Source: Gordonibacter sp034932485
GTDB lineage: Bacteria; Actinomycetota; Coriobacteriia; Coriobacteriales; Eggerthellaceae
Assembly (NCBI GenBank): GCA_034932485.1
Contig: JAYFOQ010000012.1
Span: 1-62,934 of the forward strand
Reading direction: 5' to 3'
Length of the DNA stretch: 62,934 bases
How positions within the stretch are numbered: position 1 is the first letter of the stretch; the number at the start of each line of letters is the position of its first letter. A model generated the notes under the pieces. That model worked only from the letters and a program-made list of their open reading frames with translations, searched no databases and was not told the DNA's origin. Made by a program: the position numbers and the translations under genes. This document shows, piece after piece, positions 34,899 to 44,895 of the stretch.

Positions 34899-37757
34899 CT
34901 ACCCCTCTTCCGTATAGCCAATGGCATCAAGCACATCGCCGCAACGCTTACATACCGAAGGATGCGCGGGATTACCTCCGAGCGCGCGATAATTCCAGCA
35001 ACGCGGACACTTCTCCCCTGCGGCCTGATGAATCTCGACAGCTAACTCCTCGCCTTCGGTAAACGTCACACCCGACACGATGAACAGCTCCTCAAAGTCG
35101 GCAGCGGTATACTTGCCCGTCACCGCCAGTATGTCAGCCGGAGCAGTAACAGCGATCGCAGCTTCTTGACTCTTCTTCACGAGCCCTGCGCCGCGCGCTT
35201 CTTCCAGCGCTTTCGTCACGGCTTCGCGCACTTCAAGCAGCACCGCGAAGTCGGCCTCGAGCACCGAGGCTGCTCCTGCGGGAGGTGCCGGCGAGTAGTC
35301 TGAATCCTCCGGCCAACCCGCAAGTTGCACGTTGGAGGGATGTCCTCCGTGTTCCTCGTCGGCCAGCATACCCTGAGGATAATGCTCCCAAATCTCGTCG
35401 GCCGTGAATGACAGGATGGGGGACAAAATGCGCACAAGTGTTTCCAGCATATGCATGAGCACGTTCTGCGCCGCATGCCGGCCCAGCGAATCCGGGGCCT
35501 CAGCATAGAGACGATCCTTGATAGCGTCGAGGTACACCGCCGATAGGTCGTTGATGAAATAGTCATAGATGATGCGGTAAACCTGGTGGAATTTATAAGC
35601 ATCGTACGCTGCTTCAACCTCATGGGTTAGACGCTGTAAGCGCACTAGTGCCCACTGATCGATGGGCGCAAGGTCGTCCCATGTTGTACTTAATTGCTCG
35701 CGGTAATCGATATCGCTCAGAGCGCCAAGGATGTAGCGCATCGTATTGCGTATGCGTCGGTAGGCTTCGCTCGTGCGGTCAAGAATCTCATCGGAAATAC
35801 TCACATCCTGAGAGTAGTCAACGCTCGCCACCCACAGACGTAGTACATCAGCACCAGCCTTCGCCACAACATCAGCCGGGTCCACGCCATTTCCAAGCGA
35901 CTTCGACATCTTGCGGCCTTCGGCATCCACCGTGAAGCCGCAGTGCATAACACTCTTATAGGGAGGCACACCGTAAGCGCCAATGCTTGTCAAAAGAGAC
36001 GACTGGAACCATCCGCGATGCTGGTCGGAGCCCTCGAGGTACATATCGGCCGGGAAGCGCAAGCCCTCGGCGGCGCGATGCTTCAGTACGGAGGTGTGCG
36101 ACACGCCACTTTCCCACCATACGTCGAGGATGTCCTTCTCTGGAGTAAGCTCGGTACAGCCGCAGGTTTCACACTTCACCGTGCGCGGCAGGTATTCGGA
36201 CGGCTCTCGCGTGAACCAAGCATCGGCACCTTCGGTCTCGAAGAGTTCAATTACTGCATCGAATGTCTCAGCCGTAGCTACCGTACTGCCGCACTTTGCA
36301 CACTTGAACACCGGAATTGGCACGCCCCACGAACGCTGACGTGAGATACACCAATCGGGGCGATCGGCTACCATAGCTCCGATACGGTTCTTCGCCCATG
36401 CAGGGACCCATTCCACCTTGTTCTCAATGGCATCAAGGGCATTCGCGCGCAAACCATTCTTTTCCATGGAGACAAACCATTGATCAGTAGCACGGAAGAT
36501 TACCGGCTCATGACAACGCCAGCAATGCGGGTAGCTATGGAGAAGTTTTTTCTCGGCTACAAGCGCGCCTCGCTCACGCAGCCATTCAATAATTTGCGGG
36601 TTAGCTACGTCGATATCCAGCCCAGCAAAAGGTCCGGCTTCATCGGTAAATACCCCGTTGTCATCCACCGGCATTAGCAGCGGCACATCAAACTCAAGTG
36701 CCACCAAATAGTCGTCCTGGCCGTGCCCGGGTGCCGTATGTACCGCGCCCGTACCAGAATCCATCGTAACATGATCGCCGTAAATAACCGTACCCTTCAG
36801 ATCCTGACGGATGGGGCACGTATAGGAAAGTCCCGTAAGTTCACGACCTTTCAGCGTAACCGGCTCACCATCAAGGCCGTGAACTAGCTCATAATTCTCC
36901 CAGCCAGCGGTCTCGGCCACTTGCTCTACCAACTCGCGTGCAAAGATCATATTCGATCCATCCACAACCACCATAACGTAGTCGGCATCAGGAGCCAGTG
37001 ATACCGCCGTGTTGGCCGGAAGTGTCCAAGGGGTGGTTGTCCAGATAAGCACAAACGCGTCTCCGGTCGCTCCGGCTGCCTCAAACAATCCGGGCATTGC
37101 GTCAAGCTTAAACTTCACAAAGATGGAAAAAGATGTCTCGTCTGAATACTCAATCTCAGCCTCGGCAAGCGCCGTATGGCAGCGTTTACACCAATGGATA
37201 GGCTTGCGACCACGGTATACCGAGCCATCGAGATACATATCTTTAAAAACTTCTACATTGCCCGACTCATAGTTGGGAGTAAAAGTAAGATAAGGATGTT
37301 CCCAGTCGGCATTGACACCTAGACGTTTGAAGCCATCACGCTGGATGTTCACATACTTTTCAGCCCACTCGCGACACAGGCGTCGCAGCGTCGGTTGGTC
37401 TATTTTAGCCATTTTTTCAGGCCCGAGGGTTTTTTCAACCATATGCTCGATAGGCTGACCATGGCAGTCCCAACCGGGCACATAAGGCGTGAAAAAGCCA
37501 CGTTGCGCATGAGATTTGTTTACGAAGTCCTTAAGAATTTTATTGAAGGCGTGCCCAATATGAATAGGACCGTTGGCGTAAGGAGGGCCATCATGAAGGA
37601 TGAAGGGGCGCCCATCCTTGTTTTTCTCCAACACGCGTTCGTAGATACGCTCTTCTTCCCACTTTGCCAGACGCTTCGGCTCGCTTTGGGGTAGGTTAGC
37701 TCGCATCGCAAAATCGGTCTGCGGCAGATTCATCGTCTCTTTATAACTATTCGCCAC
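34899..37757 (-). CDS. ileS: Isoleucyl-tRNA synthetase
   Basis: 952-aa class Ia synthetase. HIGH is present as PIHIGHAFNK (~66), KMSKS as KMSKSLGNGV (~605), the editing domain has the WTTTPWTLPANTAV block, and the C-terminus has a zinc finger CPRCWNY...CKRCGDV. It is the first gene of ileS-lspA-rluD. I looked for a T-box leader in 37758-37967 and saw none. The gene shares that short region with the divergent degV. Confidence 0.96.
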   Translation of the reverse strand: MANSYKETMNLPQTDFAMRANLPQSEPKRLAKWEEERIYERVLEKNKDGRPFILHDGPPYANGPIHIGHAFNKILKDFVNKSHAQRGFFTPYVPGWDCHGQPIEHMVEKTLGPEKMAKIDQPTLRRLCREWAEKYVNIQRDGFKRLGVNADWEHPYLTFTPNYESGNVEVFKDMYLDGSVYRGRKPIHWCKRCHTALAEAEIEYSDETSFSIFVKFKLDAMPGLFEAAGATGDAFVLIWTTTPWTLPANTAVSLAPDADYVMVVVDGSNMIFARELVEQVAETAGWENYELVHGLDGEPVTLKGRELTGLSYTCPIRQDLKGTVIYGDHVTMDSGTGAVHTAPGHGQDDYLVALEFDVPLLMPVDDNGVFTDEAGPFAGLDIDVANPQIIEWLRERGALVAEKKLLHSYPHCWRCHEPVIFRATDQWFVSMEKNGLRANALDAIENKVEWVPAWAKNRIGAMVADRPDWCISRQRSWGVPIPVFKCAKCGSTVATAETFDAVIELFETEGADAWFTREPSEYLPRTVKCETCGCTELTPEKDILDVWWESGVSHTSVLKHRAAEGLRFPADMYLEGSDQHRGWFQSSLLTSIGAYGVPPYKSVMHCGFTVDAEGRKMSKSLGNGVDPADVVAKAGADVLRLWVASVDYSQDVSISDEILDRTSEAYRRIRNTMRYILGALSDIDYREQLSTTWDDLAPIDQWALVRLQRLTHEVEAAYDAYKFHQVYRIIYDYFINDLSAVYLDAIKDRLYAEAPDSLGRHAAQNVLMHMLETLVRILSPILSFTADEIWEHYPQGMLADEEHGGHPSNVQLAGWPEDSDYSPAPPAGAASVLEADFAVLLEVREAVTKALEEARGAGLVKKSQEAAIAVTAPADILAVTGKYTAADFEELFIVSGVTFTEGEELAVEIHQAAGEKCPRCWNYRALGGNPAHPSVCKRCGDVLDAIGYTEEG

Positions 37758-37967
37758 GGGATGCCGTACCTTTCCTGTTGCTTGGCACTTGCTCGCTCTT
37801 TTCAGTTCAAACCTGTATAGTATAGGTGAAACTACGCGCTTTGCCTCGCTTCACCTTACATTTCAAAATTGTGACACAGGATATGGTAAGGGATTGAGTA
37901 TACTTTCTCTATGACAATCCGGCGAAGCCACTTCGACACACCCTAAGCACATCGGAGGTTACGCACT

Positions 37968-38840
37968 ATGGAATTTGAGATCGTCACCGACTCGAGCTGC
38001 AACCTTATCGAGAACATAATCGACGACTTCGGGCTTCACATCCTACCCCTCACCTTTATGGTGGATGGCGAGGAATATCAAAGCTATTTGAAAGGCCAGC
38101 ATACCGACCTTTCTCAGTTCTACACCATGATGCGAGATGGCAAGGTGATTACAACATCACTGCCAAACTTAGCTGAATCCGAAGCTTTGATGCGCGGTCT
38201 TCTAGAAGAAGGCCATGACGTGCTGTATTTAGGCTTCTCCAGCGGTCTTTCGGGAACGTTTGAGGCAATTGAGCTTCTAATTGGTGAGTTAGCTGAGCAA
38301 TTCCCCGAGCGCAAACTTTTTGCAGTTGATACGCTAGCTGCATCTGGAGGCGAGGGGTTGCTTATTTGGCATGCGGTACAACACGCTCGCTCGGGTGCTT
38401 CCATCTACGAGGTGCGCGACTGGGTTGAGGGTAATAAGCTGAATTTAGCCCACTGGTTCACCGTAGACGACCTAATGTTTTTGTTCCGTGGTGGTCGCGT
38501 ATCTAAAACGGCTGCATGGGCAGGCACGATGCTAAACATCAAGCCCGTCATGCATGTGGATGACGAAGGGCATTTGGTTCCCCTAGAAAAAGTACGTGGA
38601 CGCAAAAAATCGCTACATGCACTGGTTGACCATATGGAGAAAACAGCGATACAACCCATTGGTGAGCAAACAGTATTTATCACCCACGGCGACTGCCTAG
38701 ATGAGGCTGAGTACCTTGCTAGTGAAGTGCGTGAACGCTTTGGGTGCGAGAACATTGTTATCAACTACGTAGACCCCGTTATCGGCGCACACTCGGGGCC
38801 CGGCACCATGGCTCTATTCTTCTTGGCAGACAAGCGGTAG
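37968..38840 (+). CDS. DegV-family fatty-acid-binding protein
   Basis: 290-aa cytoplasmic protein that binds fatty acids for phosphorylation by the FakA kinase in Firmicutes. Family marks are ETVTDSSCNL-type IVTDSSCNL at 5-13, the TTSLPNLAE segment, GFSSGLSGTFEA and the late GAHSGPGTMALFF. GGAGG precedes the ATG. No fakA gene in the window. Ended by a strong hairpin. Confidence 0.9.
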   Translation: MEFEIVTDSSCNLIENIIDDFGLHILPLTFMVDGEEYQSYLKGQHTDLSQFYTMMRDGKVITTSLPNLAESEALMRGLLEEGHDVLYLGFSSGLSGTFEAIELLIGELAEQFPERKLFAVDTLAASGGEGLLIWHAVQHARSGASIYEVRDWVEGNKLNLAHWFTVDDLMFLFRGGRVSKTAAWAGTMLNIKPVMHVDDEGHLVPLEKVRGRKKSLHALVDHMEKTAIQPIGEQTVFITHGDCLDEAEYLASEVRERFGCENIVINYVDPVIGAHSGPGTMALFFLADKR

Positions 38841-38854
38841 ATTCAAAAAGTTTC

Positions 38855-38892
38855 AAAAAGAATGAGCCTCCGTATTGAGGCTCATTCTTTTT
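38855..38892. terminator. Strong bidirectional intrinsic terminator
   Basis: Perfect 16-bp stem (38855-38870 with 38877-38892), 6-nt loop, A run on the left and T run on the right, between convergent degV and dinB. Confidence 0.92.
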
Positions 38893-38918
38893 AGTTAAAC
38901 AGTTAATAGCAATCCTGT

Positions 38919-40334
38919 TTACTTATAGTCAGCAGGATTTTTACTGGCGGAACCCGTGGTATTGCCCTCGCCTCTCAATTCACGACCGAAACGAACAGCG
39001 CTCTCTCCGAAACGGTCCTTCACGAGATCGGTCGCTTCGATGAGACCGCGACGCTTTACCTCATCCCTTACGACAGGCTGAACGTCGTTTTCATTTGGTA
39101 CTGCTTCAGCCAAGTCAAATAAGCTTTCCTGCATACCCTCTTCAACGTCAAAGCCCGTCATGCTTACACCCAATAGGCGCACCGGGGTGCCGGGATACCA
39201 CACCTCATCAATCATGCGATAAAGCAAGGGAGCAAAAGCCAGTTCATCATCACTAGGATGGTCAAGACGCCTCTGCACATTACGAACGCTCAAGTCGTCA
39301 AAACGTATCTTTAATCCCAGCGTACGACCTTTTAACTCCTTACGTCGCAAGCGACGTCCCACCTTTGCAGCCATCGTGGACAGAGCAGCCTCAACCTCGT
39401 CGCGCTGAGTGAGGTCGACGGCAAAGGTTGTCTCATTAGAAATAGATTTCACCTTTTCAGTGGTAACCACCGGAGCGTCATCGCCGCCATTCGCTCGAAT
39501 ATGCATAACGTGTCCATTTTTGCCGAATAAACGCACGAGTTGGGATTCGTCGGCAGCAGCGATATCACCAAGTGTAATCATGCCGCGCGATTTCAGCTTC
39601 GCCTCTGCTGCCGCACCGATACCACTTAAGGCGCGCACTGGTAAAGGAGCAAGAAAACTACGCTCGCGACCAGGATATACCACGGTTAACCCGCACGGCT
39701 TATCCATATCTGAGGCAATCTTAGCAACCGTTTTCGTTGACCCCACGCCTACAGAGCAGGTCACACCCAACTTCTCCACCCGTCGCTGAATACGTTGCGC
39801 CACAATTACGGGATGCTCCCGATTTACCGCCGTAGGGGTTACGTCAGCAAATGCTTCATCGATACTTACCTGCTGTACGTAAGGGGTTTCGTTGCGAACA
39901 ATATCCATAATGGCACGAGACACTTCGTTGTATCGCTCAAAATGTCCACGCGTCCATATAGCCTCGGGACACAAGCGACGTGCAGTCGAAGCAGGCATGG
40001 CGCTACGTACGCCGAAGCGACGTGCCTCATAAGATGCAGTAGATACTACCCCGTGCTTATCTGCATCTCCGCCTACGATAACGGGCTTTCCGCGCCAACC
40101 GGGATGGTCTAACTGTTCTACCGAAGCAAAAAATGCGTCCAAATCGACTAGGAGGATGGCAGGCCCTGACCATGGTTCCAGTGACAACATATTTGCACTT
40201 TCGGAGGATGATGCTGCCGAAGAAAACCCGTTCACGAAATGAGGACGAGAGGTTCCTTGTGCGGCACGCGTAAAGAGATCGGAAGAAGAAATGTCCGACA
40301 ACGGGGCATCTTTGTGTGCTTTATCTTTCATCAT
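38919..40334 (-). CDS. dinB: DNA polymerase IV (Y-family)
   Basis: 471-aa translesion polymerase. Catalytic acidic motifs LVDLDAFFASVEQLD (~62) and QVSIDEAFADV (~157) are intact, with HhH elements near 240 and a little-finger domain. The protein is longer than the ~350-420 usual length because of a ~55-residue Ser-rich N-terminus and a C-terminal tail, which has no visible clamp-binding motif at its end. No clear Shine-Dalgarno sequence precedes the two adjacent ATGs at 40334/40331, so an internal start is possible. Confidence 0.9.
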   Translation of the reverse strand: MMKDKAHKDAPLSDISSSDLFTRAAQGTSRPHFVNGFSSAASSSESANMLSLEPWSGPAILLVDLDAFFASVEQLDHPGWRGKPVIVGGDADKHGVVSTASYEARRFGVRSAMPASTARRLCPEAIWTRGHFERYNEVSRAIMDIVRNETPYVQQVSIDEAFADVTPTAVNREHPVIVAQRIQRRVEKLGVTCSVGVGSTKTVAKIASDMDKPCGLTVVYPGRERSFLAPLPVRALSGIGAAAEAKLKSRGMITLGDIAAADESQLVRLFGKNGHVMHIRANGGDDAPVVTTEKVKSISNETTFAVDLTQRDEVEAALSTMAAKVGRRLRRKELKGRTLGLKIRFDDLSVRNVQRRLDHPSDDELAFAPLLYRMIDEVWYPGTPVRLLGVSMTGFDVEEGMQESLFDLAEAVPNENDVQPVVRDEVKRRGLIEATDLVKDRFGESAVRFGRELRGEGNTTGSASKNPADYK

Positions 40335-40536
40335 TGCGCTAATAAGTGTACCATGTCGCAGGCAGCGGTAGGAAAAATGTGTTAGGATAGTTCATTCCTT
40401 GCAATGTGGTTACTCGCAAACAAGGGGCTTAACATACGACGGCTACGCTTGAATCTGCCACTCTTAAACGCTCCCCCAGATTCTCTGCCACACCTATTCA
40501 ATAACATGTCAGAACGGGACGGGAAGGAGAGACCAC

Positions 40537-41664
40537 GTGGCAGACAGATGCAACTTGGGACCTGGAGTACGCGCTACCGTAACCGCATTACCAGAGCAAC
40601 TTCTCTCTCCGCCCTATGAGTTACGTACCGAAATGAACTGGATAGACTTTTCGGGAACAGCGAATCCATTGGGCACTCCCCCTTCGTTTATACGCGCAAT
40701 GGAAGCTGCCCTTACCGCGGGCGAATTAAACTATTCTCCCGACCGCGAGGCTCATGCACTACGCAGTGTATTAGCGCGTCAACACGGATTACCTATTGAA
40801 TCGTTCTTAGCTGGCACCACGGTAGGCGATATGGTACGTGCCGTAGCTCAAACCTACCAACCTTGTACGGTAGGTGTGTCGGTACCCGGACCGGTAGAGT
40901 ATGCACTAGCTACCGGAAATGCAGGACACCGGGTAGTCGAAATAACCAGTCCCGCTGGCTTTGTTGTACCCGACCCTATCTCTGCAGCTCGCCACGGCAT
41001 CACATTCGATGCAGCAGTATTGGCAAACCCGGGATATCCCACCAGCCGCTTATTGCCCCTTCCTACGTTGACGGCCTATCTCGAAGCATGCACTTGGGTC
41101 GTTGTTGATGAGCGCCTAATAGAATTAACACTTGGCGGCGAAAGCGCAGTGCCCCTCGTGAAGGAACATCGCAATCTAGTTGTGGTCAGATCGTTTTGCG
41201 ACCCTTTCGCCATGCCGGGCATCCCTTTAAGTTACTGTGTTGCTCATCCAGAAACTATCGCACAAATCGCACGCTTTTACGATAGTTCAGCGGTGCCGAT
41301 GTTCGCTGAGGTACTAGGGGAATTTGCTCTGGCTGAGCGCGAACACCTCGAGCGTACGCGTGAATTCCTCGATACCGAAATCCCTTGGATGCAGTGCATG
41401 CTTAGCCTAGTACCTGGCATTGATATCTATCCTGCCGAAGCTAACTACGTTATGTGCGCGTTCACCAGTAAACCTGATCTCCATTTAGGTGTAGCAAACA
41501 CCGAGGAACTGGCCATGCGTTTACAGCTAGCAGGCTTTCTCATTCGTAAGCTTGAAGGAATACCCGGAGTGCCCAACGACAAGCACTTCTGCGTAGCTGT
41601 GCGAACTCGCGAGGACAATGAAAAACTTATCACTGCCCTACGCGAGATCATTGCTGGGCAATAG
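40537..41664 (+). CDS. Aminotransferase-fold protein lacking the PLP lysine (HisC/CobD-like)
   Basis: 375-aa fold-type I PLP protein closest in layout to HisC/CobD. It starts FSGTANPLGTPP, matching the N-terminal substrate loop. Normal members have NPxNPTG, VDEAF and an S-x-T-K lysine motif. Here they read NPGYPTS, VDERL and RSFCDPFAMPG: the lysine that binds PLP is Asp and the preceding Thr is Cys. The C-terminal arginine region FCVAVRTRED is kept. It is thus probably catalytically inactive as an aminotransferase, with a binding or altered role. GGAGAG supports a GTG start. It stands alone between two minus-strand genes. Confidence 0.75.
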   Translation: MADRCNLGPGVRATVTALPEQLLSPPYELRTEMNWIDFSGTANPLGTPPSFIRAMEAALTAGELNYSPDREAHALRSVLARQHGLPIESFLAGTTVGDMVRAVAQTYQPCTVGVSVPGPVEYALATGNAGHRVVEITSPAGFVVPDPISAARHGITFDAAVLANPGYPTSRLLPLPTLTAYLEACTWVVVDERLIELTLGGESAVPLVKEHRNLVVVRSFCDPFAMPGIPLSYCVAHPETIAQIARFYDSSAVPMFAEVLGEFALAEREHLERTREFLDTEIPWMQCMLSLVPGIDIYPAEANYVMCAFTSKPDLHLGVANTEELAMRLQLAGFLIRKLEGIPGVPNDKHFCVAVRTREDNEKLITALREIIAGQ

Positions 41665-41665
41665 G

Positions 41666-44278
41666 CTACTTTATTCCCCTCACAACGTAACCTGCTTCCA
41701 CCACTGCATTCTTTAACGCTTCATCTGATACTTCTTGAGAAAGCGTGACCACCGCAGTCTTCGCATCTAAATCTACAACAGACCCCTTCACACCCTCCAC
41801 CGCCGCAAGTGCCTCCTTCACATGCGCCACGCAGTGTTGACATTTCATGCCTTCCACCTGTAGCGTTTTTTCTCTTACGGAAGGCTCCTTGTCAGACAAG
41901 CAGGAAGCTTCCTCTTTCCTATCGATTTCGCCTTCATCCTCTTGCACTAGGTGTTCGACAGCGGACTCACGGTCACTGCGGAAGCTGTTATCCTTAAAGT
42001 TTGCTTTCCAACGACGCAGGCGTAGCGCATTACTTACCACGAAGATCGAGCTTAGGCTCATGGCTGCAGCGGCAATCATAGGGTTCAAGAACACACCGAA
42101 CCCGGCCAACACGCCCGCAGCCAAGGGAATACACGCCACATTGTACACAAGAGCCCAAAACAGGTTCTGCTTTATGATGCGCATAGTCGAACGCGATAGC
42201 TGAAGAGCGGCGGGCACATCCATGAGATCGCTGCGCATAAGCACTACATCTGCACTCTCGATGGCAACATCGGTGCCGGCTCCGATAGCAATACCAACAT
42301 CAGCGCGCACCAAGGCAGGTGCATCGTTGATACCATCGCCCACCATGGCCGTTTTTCCGCTTTCGGACAAACGACGTATTTGAAGCTCTTTGCCATCGGG
42401 AAGCACGCCAGCTACGACCTCGTCAACGCCCACTTGTCGCTGGATAGCTGCAGCCGTACGCTCATTATCGCCCGTGAGCATAACGGTACGTATTCCCAAA
42501 GAGCGCAATTCAGATATGGCGTCCTTGCTCGTAGGCTTAACCGTGTCTGCCACAGCAATAACGCCAATCAAGATATTTTCACGAGCGAAAAAGAGTGGTG
42601 TTTTCCCATCGTCAGCAAACGCCTGCGCAGCACTTACCAGATCGCCTAGAGCAATACTGCGGGTTTTCATCATGCGTAGATTTCCCGCGCATGATGGATA
42701 GTCGTCTACCTTAGCTGCAATACCCTCGCCGGGTATCTGCTCAAACGCATCCACAATCAAGGGAAATGCACCTTGTTCGCGCGCATAAGCACACACTGCC
42801 CGTGCGAGCGGATGCTCGGAGCGCTCCTCGATGGATAGCGCAAGTTCCAGCAGCTCATCTTCGGTTGCATTGGGCGCAACTACCACATCAGTAACACTTG
42901 GCTTACCCGAAGTAATGGTTCCCGTCTTATCAAGCACGACCGTTTTCACATCATGCGCATTCTCTAGCGCATCTGCCGATTTAATCAGAATGCCGCTTTT
43001 CGCACCGCGTCCTGTTCCCACCATAATGGCCGTAGGTGTTGCGAGCCCCAACGCACACGGACATGAAATAACTAATACCGCAATAGCATGTGCCATAGCT
43101 GCCTCAAGCGTGCCACCCACAAGCATCCATGCAAGGAAAGTCACGAGCGCAATAACAATAACAATTGGAACAAACACGCCACTGATCTTGTCCGCAATCT
43201 TCTCGATGGGCGCCTTTGAACTGGTGGCATCATCAACTAGGCGGATGATGCTCGCAAGAGTAGTGTCGGCACCCACGCGTGTGGCACGCATAGTAAAATA
43301 CCCCGTACGATTCACGGTTGCACCCGTTACGGTGTCGCCAGACATCTTATCCACCGGCACCGACTCACCAGTAATGGCACTCTCGTCCACCGAACCCGCA
43401 CCTTCTACCACCACTCCATCTACGGGCACACTTTCGCCCGACCGCACGGCAAGTATGTCGCCCACCTGAACATCATCGGCCATTATCTGTTCTTCGGTGC
43501 CATCTTCTAAAATTCGCACCGCCGTTTTTGGTGCCAAGTCCATAAGGCTCGCGATTGCATCAGTCGTACGACCCTTAGCGCGCGCTTCAAAGAACTTACC
43601 CAACGTAATGAGGGTAAGAATCATCGCGGCCGATTCGAAGTACAAATCCATCGTTGCTGTATGTGCACCATGCACATCGCCCGATCCTAGCGCGTAGGCG
43701 ATACGATATAAAGCATAGACACCATATACCGTAGCAGCAGCTGCTCCCAACGCAATGAGGGAGTCCATATTTGGTGCTCGATGCGCAAGCGCTTTAAACC
43801 CAACACGGAAGAACTTGAAGTTCACAAACAGCACGGGAATAAGCAATAGCAACTGAGTAAGCGCGAATACCATGACATTCTGCTCGCCCAAGAAAAATCC
43901 AGGAAGAGGCCAACCAAACATGTGACCCATGGAAAGATAGAATAACGGCACCGTGAACACAAGTGATACAATCAAGCGGCTTTTTACCGCGCGGGCTTGC
44001 GACTGCGCTTCGTTGAGAGGCGTTGTTGAGGTTTTGTTATGTGCGGTAGCCTCGGAATTTTCGCGTACATCACGGGGTATGGCACGGTAGCCTATTTTAT
44101 CCACTGCCGCACGTATCGCACTCAGTGTTGCAGGATCACCGTCGTAATCTAGATCCATACTATTTTTCAGCAGATTAACCGCTACCTGAGATACGCCCGG
44201 AACTCCTTTCGCTGCCTTTTCGACGCGTGCCGAGCAAGCCGAGCACGTCATTCCCGTCACGTCGAATGTCTGCTTCAT
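41666..44278 (-). CDS. copA: Copper-translocating P-type ATPase with HMA domains at both ends
   Basis: 870-aa P1B ATPase exporting Cu+. The N-terminal HMA has GMTCSACSARVEKA (9-22). Eight membrane segments follow, with the CPC channel motif ISCPCALGLATP, phosphorylation site DKTGTITSGK, GDGINDAP and the P1B-1 signature residues. Unlike typical CopA, a second HMA is fused at the C-terminus (GMKCQHCVAHVKEA, ~812-825) after a Glu/Asp-rich linker, perhaps a captive CopZ-like donor. The csoR gene is 13 nt upstream. Regulated by the two CsoR-type sites at 44668 and 44724. Confidence 0.93.
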   Translation of the reverse strand: MKQTFDVTGMTCSACSARVEKAAKGVPGVSQVAVNLLKNSMDLDYDGDPATLSAIRAAVDKIGYRAIPRDVRENSEATAHNKTSTTPLNEAQSQARAVKSRLIVSLVFTVPLFYLSMGHMFGWPLPGFFLGEQNVMVFALTQLLLLIPVLFVNFKFFRVGFKALAHRAPNMDSLIALGAAAATVYGVYALYRIAYALGSGDVHGAHTATMDLYFESAAMILTLITLGKFFEARAKGRTTDAIASLMDLAPKTAVRILEDGTEEQIMADDVQVGDILAVRSGESVPVDGVVVEGAGSVDESAITGESVPVDKMSGDTVTGATVNRTGYFTMRATRVGADTTLASIIRLVDDATSSKAPIEKIADKISGVFVPIVIVIALVTFLAWMLVGGTLEAAMAHAIAVLVISCPCALGLATPTAIMVGTGRGAKSGILIKSADALENAHDVKTVVLDKTGTITSGKPSVTDVVVAPNATEDELLELALSIEERSEHPLARAVCAYAREQGAFPLIVDAFEQIPGEGIAAKVDDYPSCAGNLRMMKTRSIALGDLVSAAQAFADDGKTPLFFARENILIGVIAVADTVKPTSKDAISELRSLGIRTVMLTGDNERTAAAIQRQVGVDEVVAGVLPDGKELQIRRLSESGKTAMVGDGINDAPALVRADVGIAIGAGTDVAIESADVVLMRSDLMDVPAALQLSRSTMRIIKQNLFWALVYNVACIPLAAGVLAGFGVFLNPMIAAAAMSLSSIFVVSNALRLRRWKANFKDNSFRSDRESAVEHLVQEDEGEIDRKEEASCLSDKEPSVREKTLQVEGMKCQHCVAHVKEALAAVEGVKGSVVDLDAKTAVVTLSQEVSDEALKNAVVEAGYVVRGIK

Positions 44279-44291
44279 AAATACGCCCTCT

Positions 44292-44642
44292 CTAGCGGCT
44301 GAACCGCTTTATTAATTTCATAACTTCGTCGATCGTATCGGCTTTACCTTGCATAATCTGATCACTTACACAGGTCTCGAGATGGTTTTGCAGCACGAGG
44401 GCCGACACACTGCGCACAGCGCTTTCTGCAGCTGCTAATTGGGTGAGAACATCGCCGCAGTAACGATTGTCATCAATCATGGCTTTTACCCCATTCAATT
44501 GCCCAATAGCCCGGTTAAGTCGCTTCTGCAAATCCTCCTGCAAGGTAGCACTGCGTGGCATATCCTTGTAGCGTTCTTCATTAGTATCCTTTTTGCGCGA
44601 CTCTCCAACAGTAAGCGTAGCGCTCTGGTAAACAGGGGTCAT
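44292..44642 (-). CDS. csoR: CsoR-family copper-sensing repressor
   Basis: 116-aa all-helical metal-sensing repressor (DUF156). The Cu(I) ligand pattern Cys-x(n)-His-x3-Cys is present: the Cys of NRYCGDVL and the His and Cys of NHLETCV. The LNRAIGQLNGVKAMI segment is the usual DNA-binding face. First gene of the csoR-copA operon. AAAGG at 8 nt supports the ATG. The first ~30 residues exceed the family core. Confidence 0.92.
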   Translation of the reverse strand: MTPVYQSATLTVGESRKKDTNEERYKDMPRSATLQEDLQKRLNRAIGQLNGVKAMIDDNRYCGDVLTQLAAAESAVRSVSALVLQNHLETCVSDQIMQGKADTIDEVMKLIKRFSR

Positions 44643-44667
44643 GGCGTACCTTTCATATCTTATCTAT

Positions 44668-44684
44668 ATACCTATTAGGAGTAT
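44668..44684. promoter_or_regulatory. CsoR-type operator 2
   Basis: On the minus strand ATACTCCTAATAGGTAT, 15 of 17 positions identical to the operator at 44724-44740. It lies 25 nt before the csoR start codon. Confidence 0.65.
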
Positions 44685-44723
44685 TGATATATACCTTATC
44701 ACCGTATATGACGAGTGAAGTAT

Positions 44724-44740
44724 ATACCCCTAATGGGTAT
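44724..44740. promoter_or_regulatory. CsoR-type operator 1
   Basis: ATACCC-CTAAT-GGGTAT, a near-perfect dyad like known CsoR sites. With operator 2, 56 nt away, it brackets the probable csoR-copA promoter (TATA-rich DNA at 44685-44720). Confidence 0.75.
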
Positions 44741-44895
44741 TGTCAAGTGCAGTTTTAGAATCGATAGATAAAAGGTGAGAGAACTATACTGGATACTACG
44801 AGAGACACAATTAGCGTTTCTTTAACAGACGACAACGTGTTCATCAGCCGTTGCTATAATGGCTTCTAATTCGGTTGACAAGGAGAACACATCTT

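Noticed and set aside
37758..37967. T-box leader before ileS
   Set aside because: No T-box sequence, specifier stem or antiterminator could be found in the 210-nt region.
42831..43469. 212-codon plus-strand ORF inside copA
   Set aside because: Pure antisense shadow of a well-conserved gene; composition (Ser/Thr/Ala/Ile) is typical of such shadows and no ribosome site is present.
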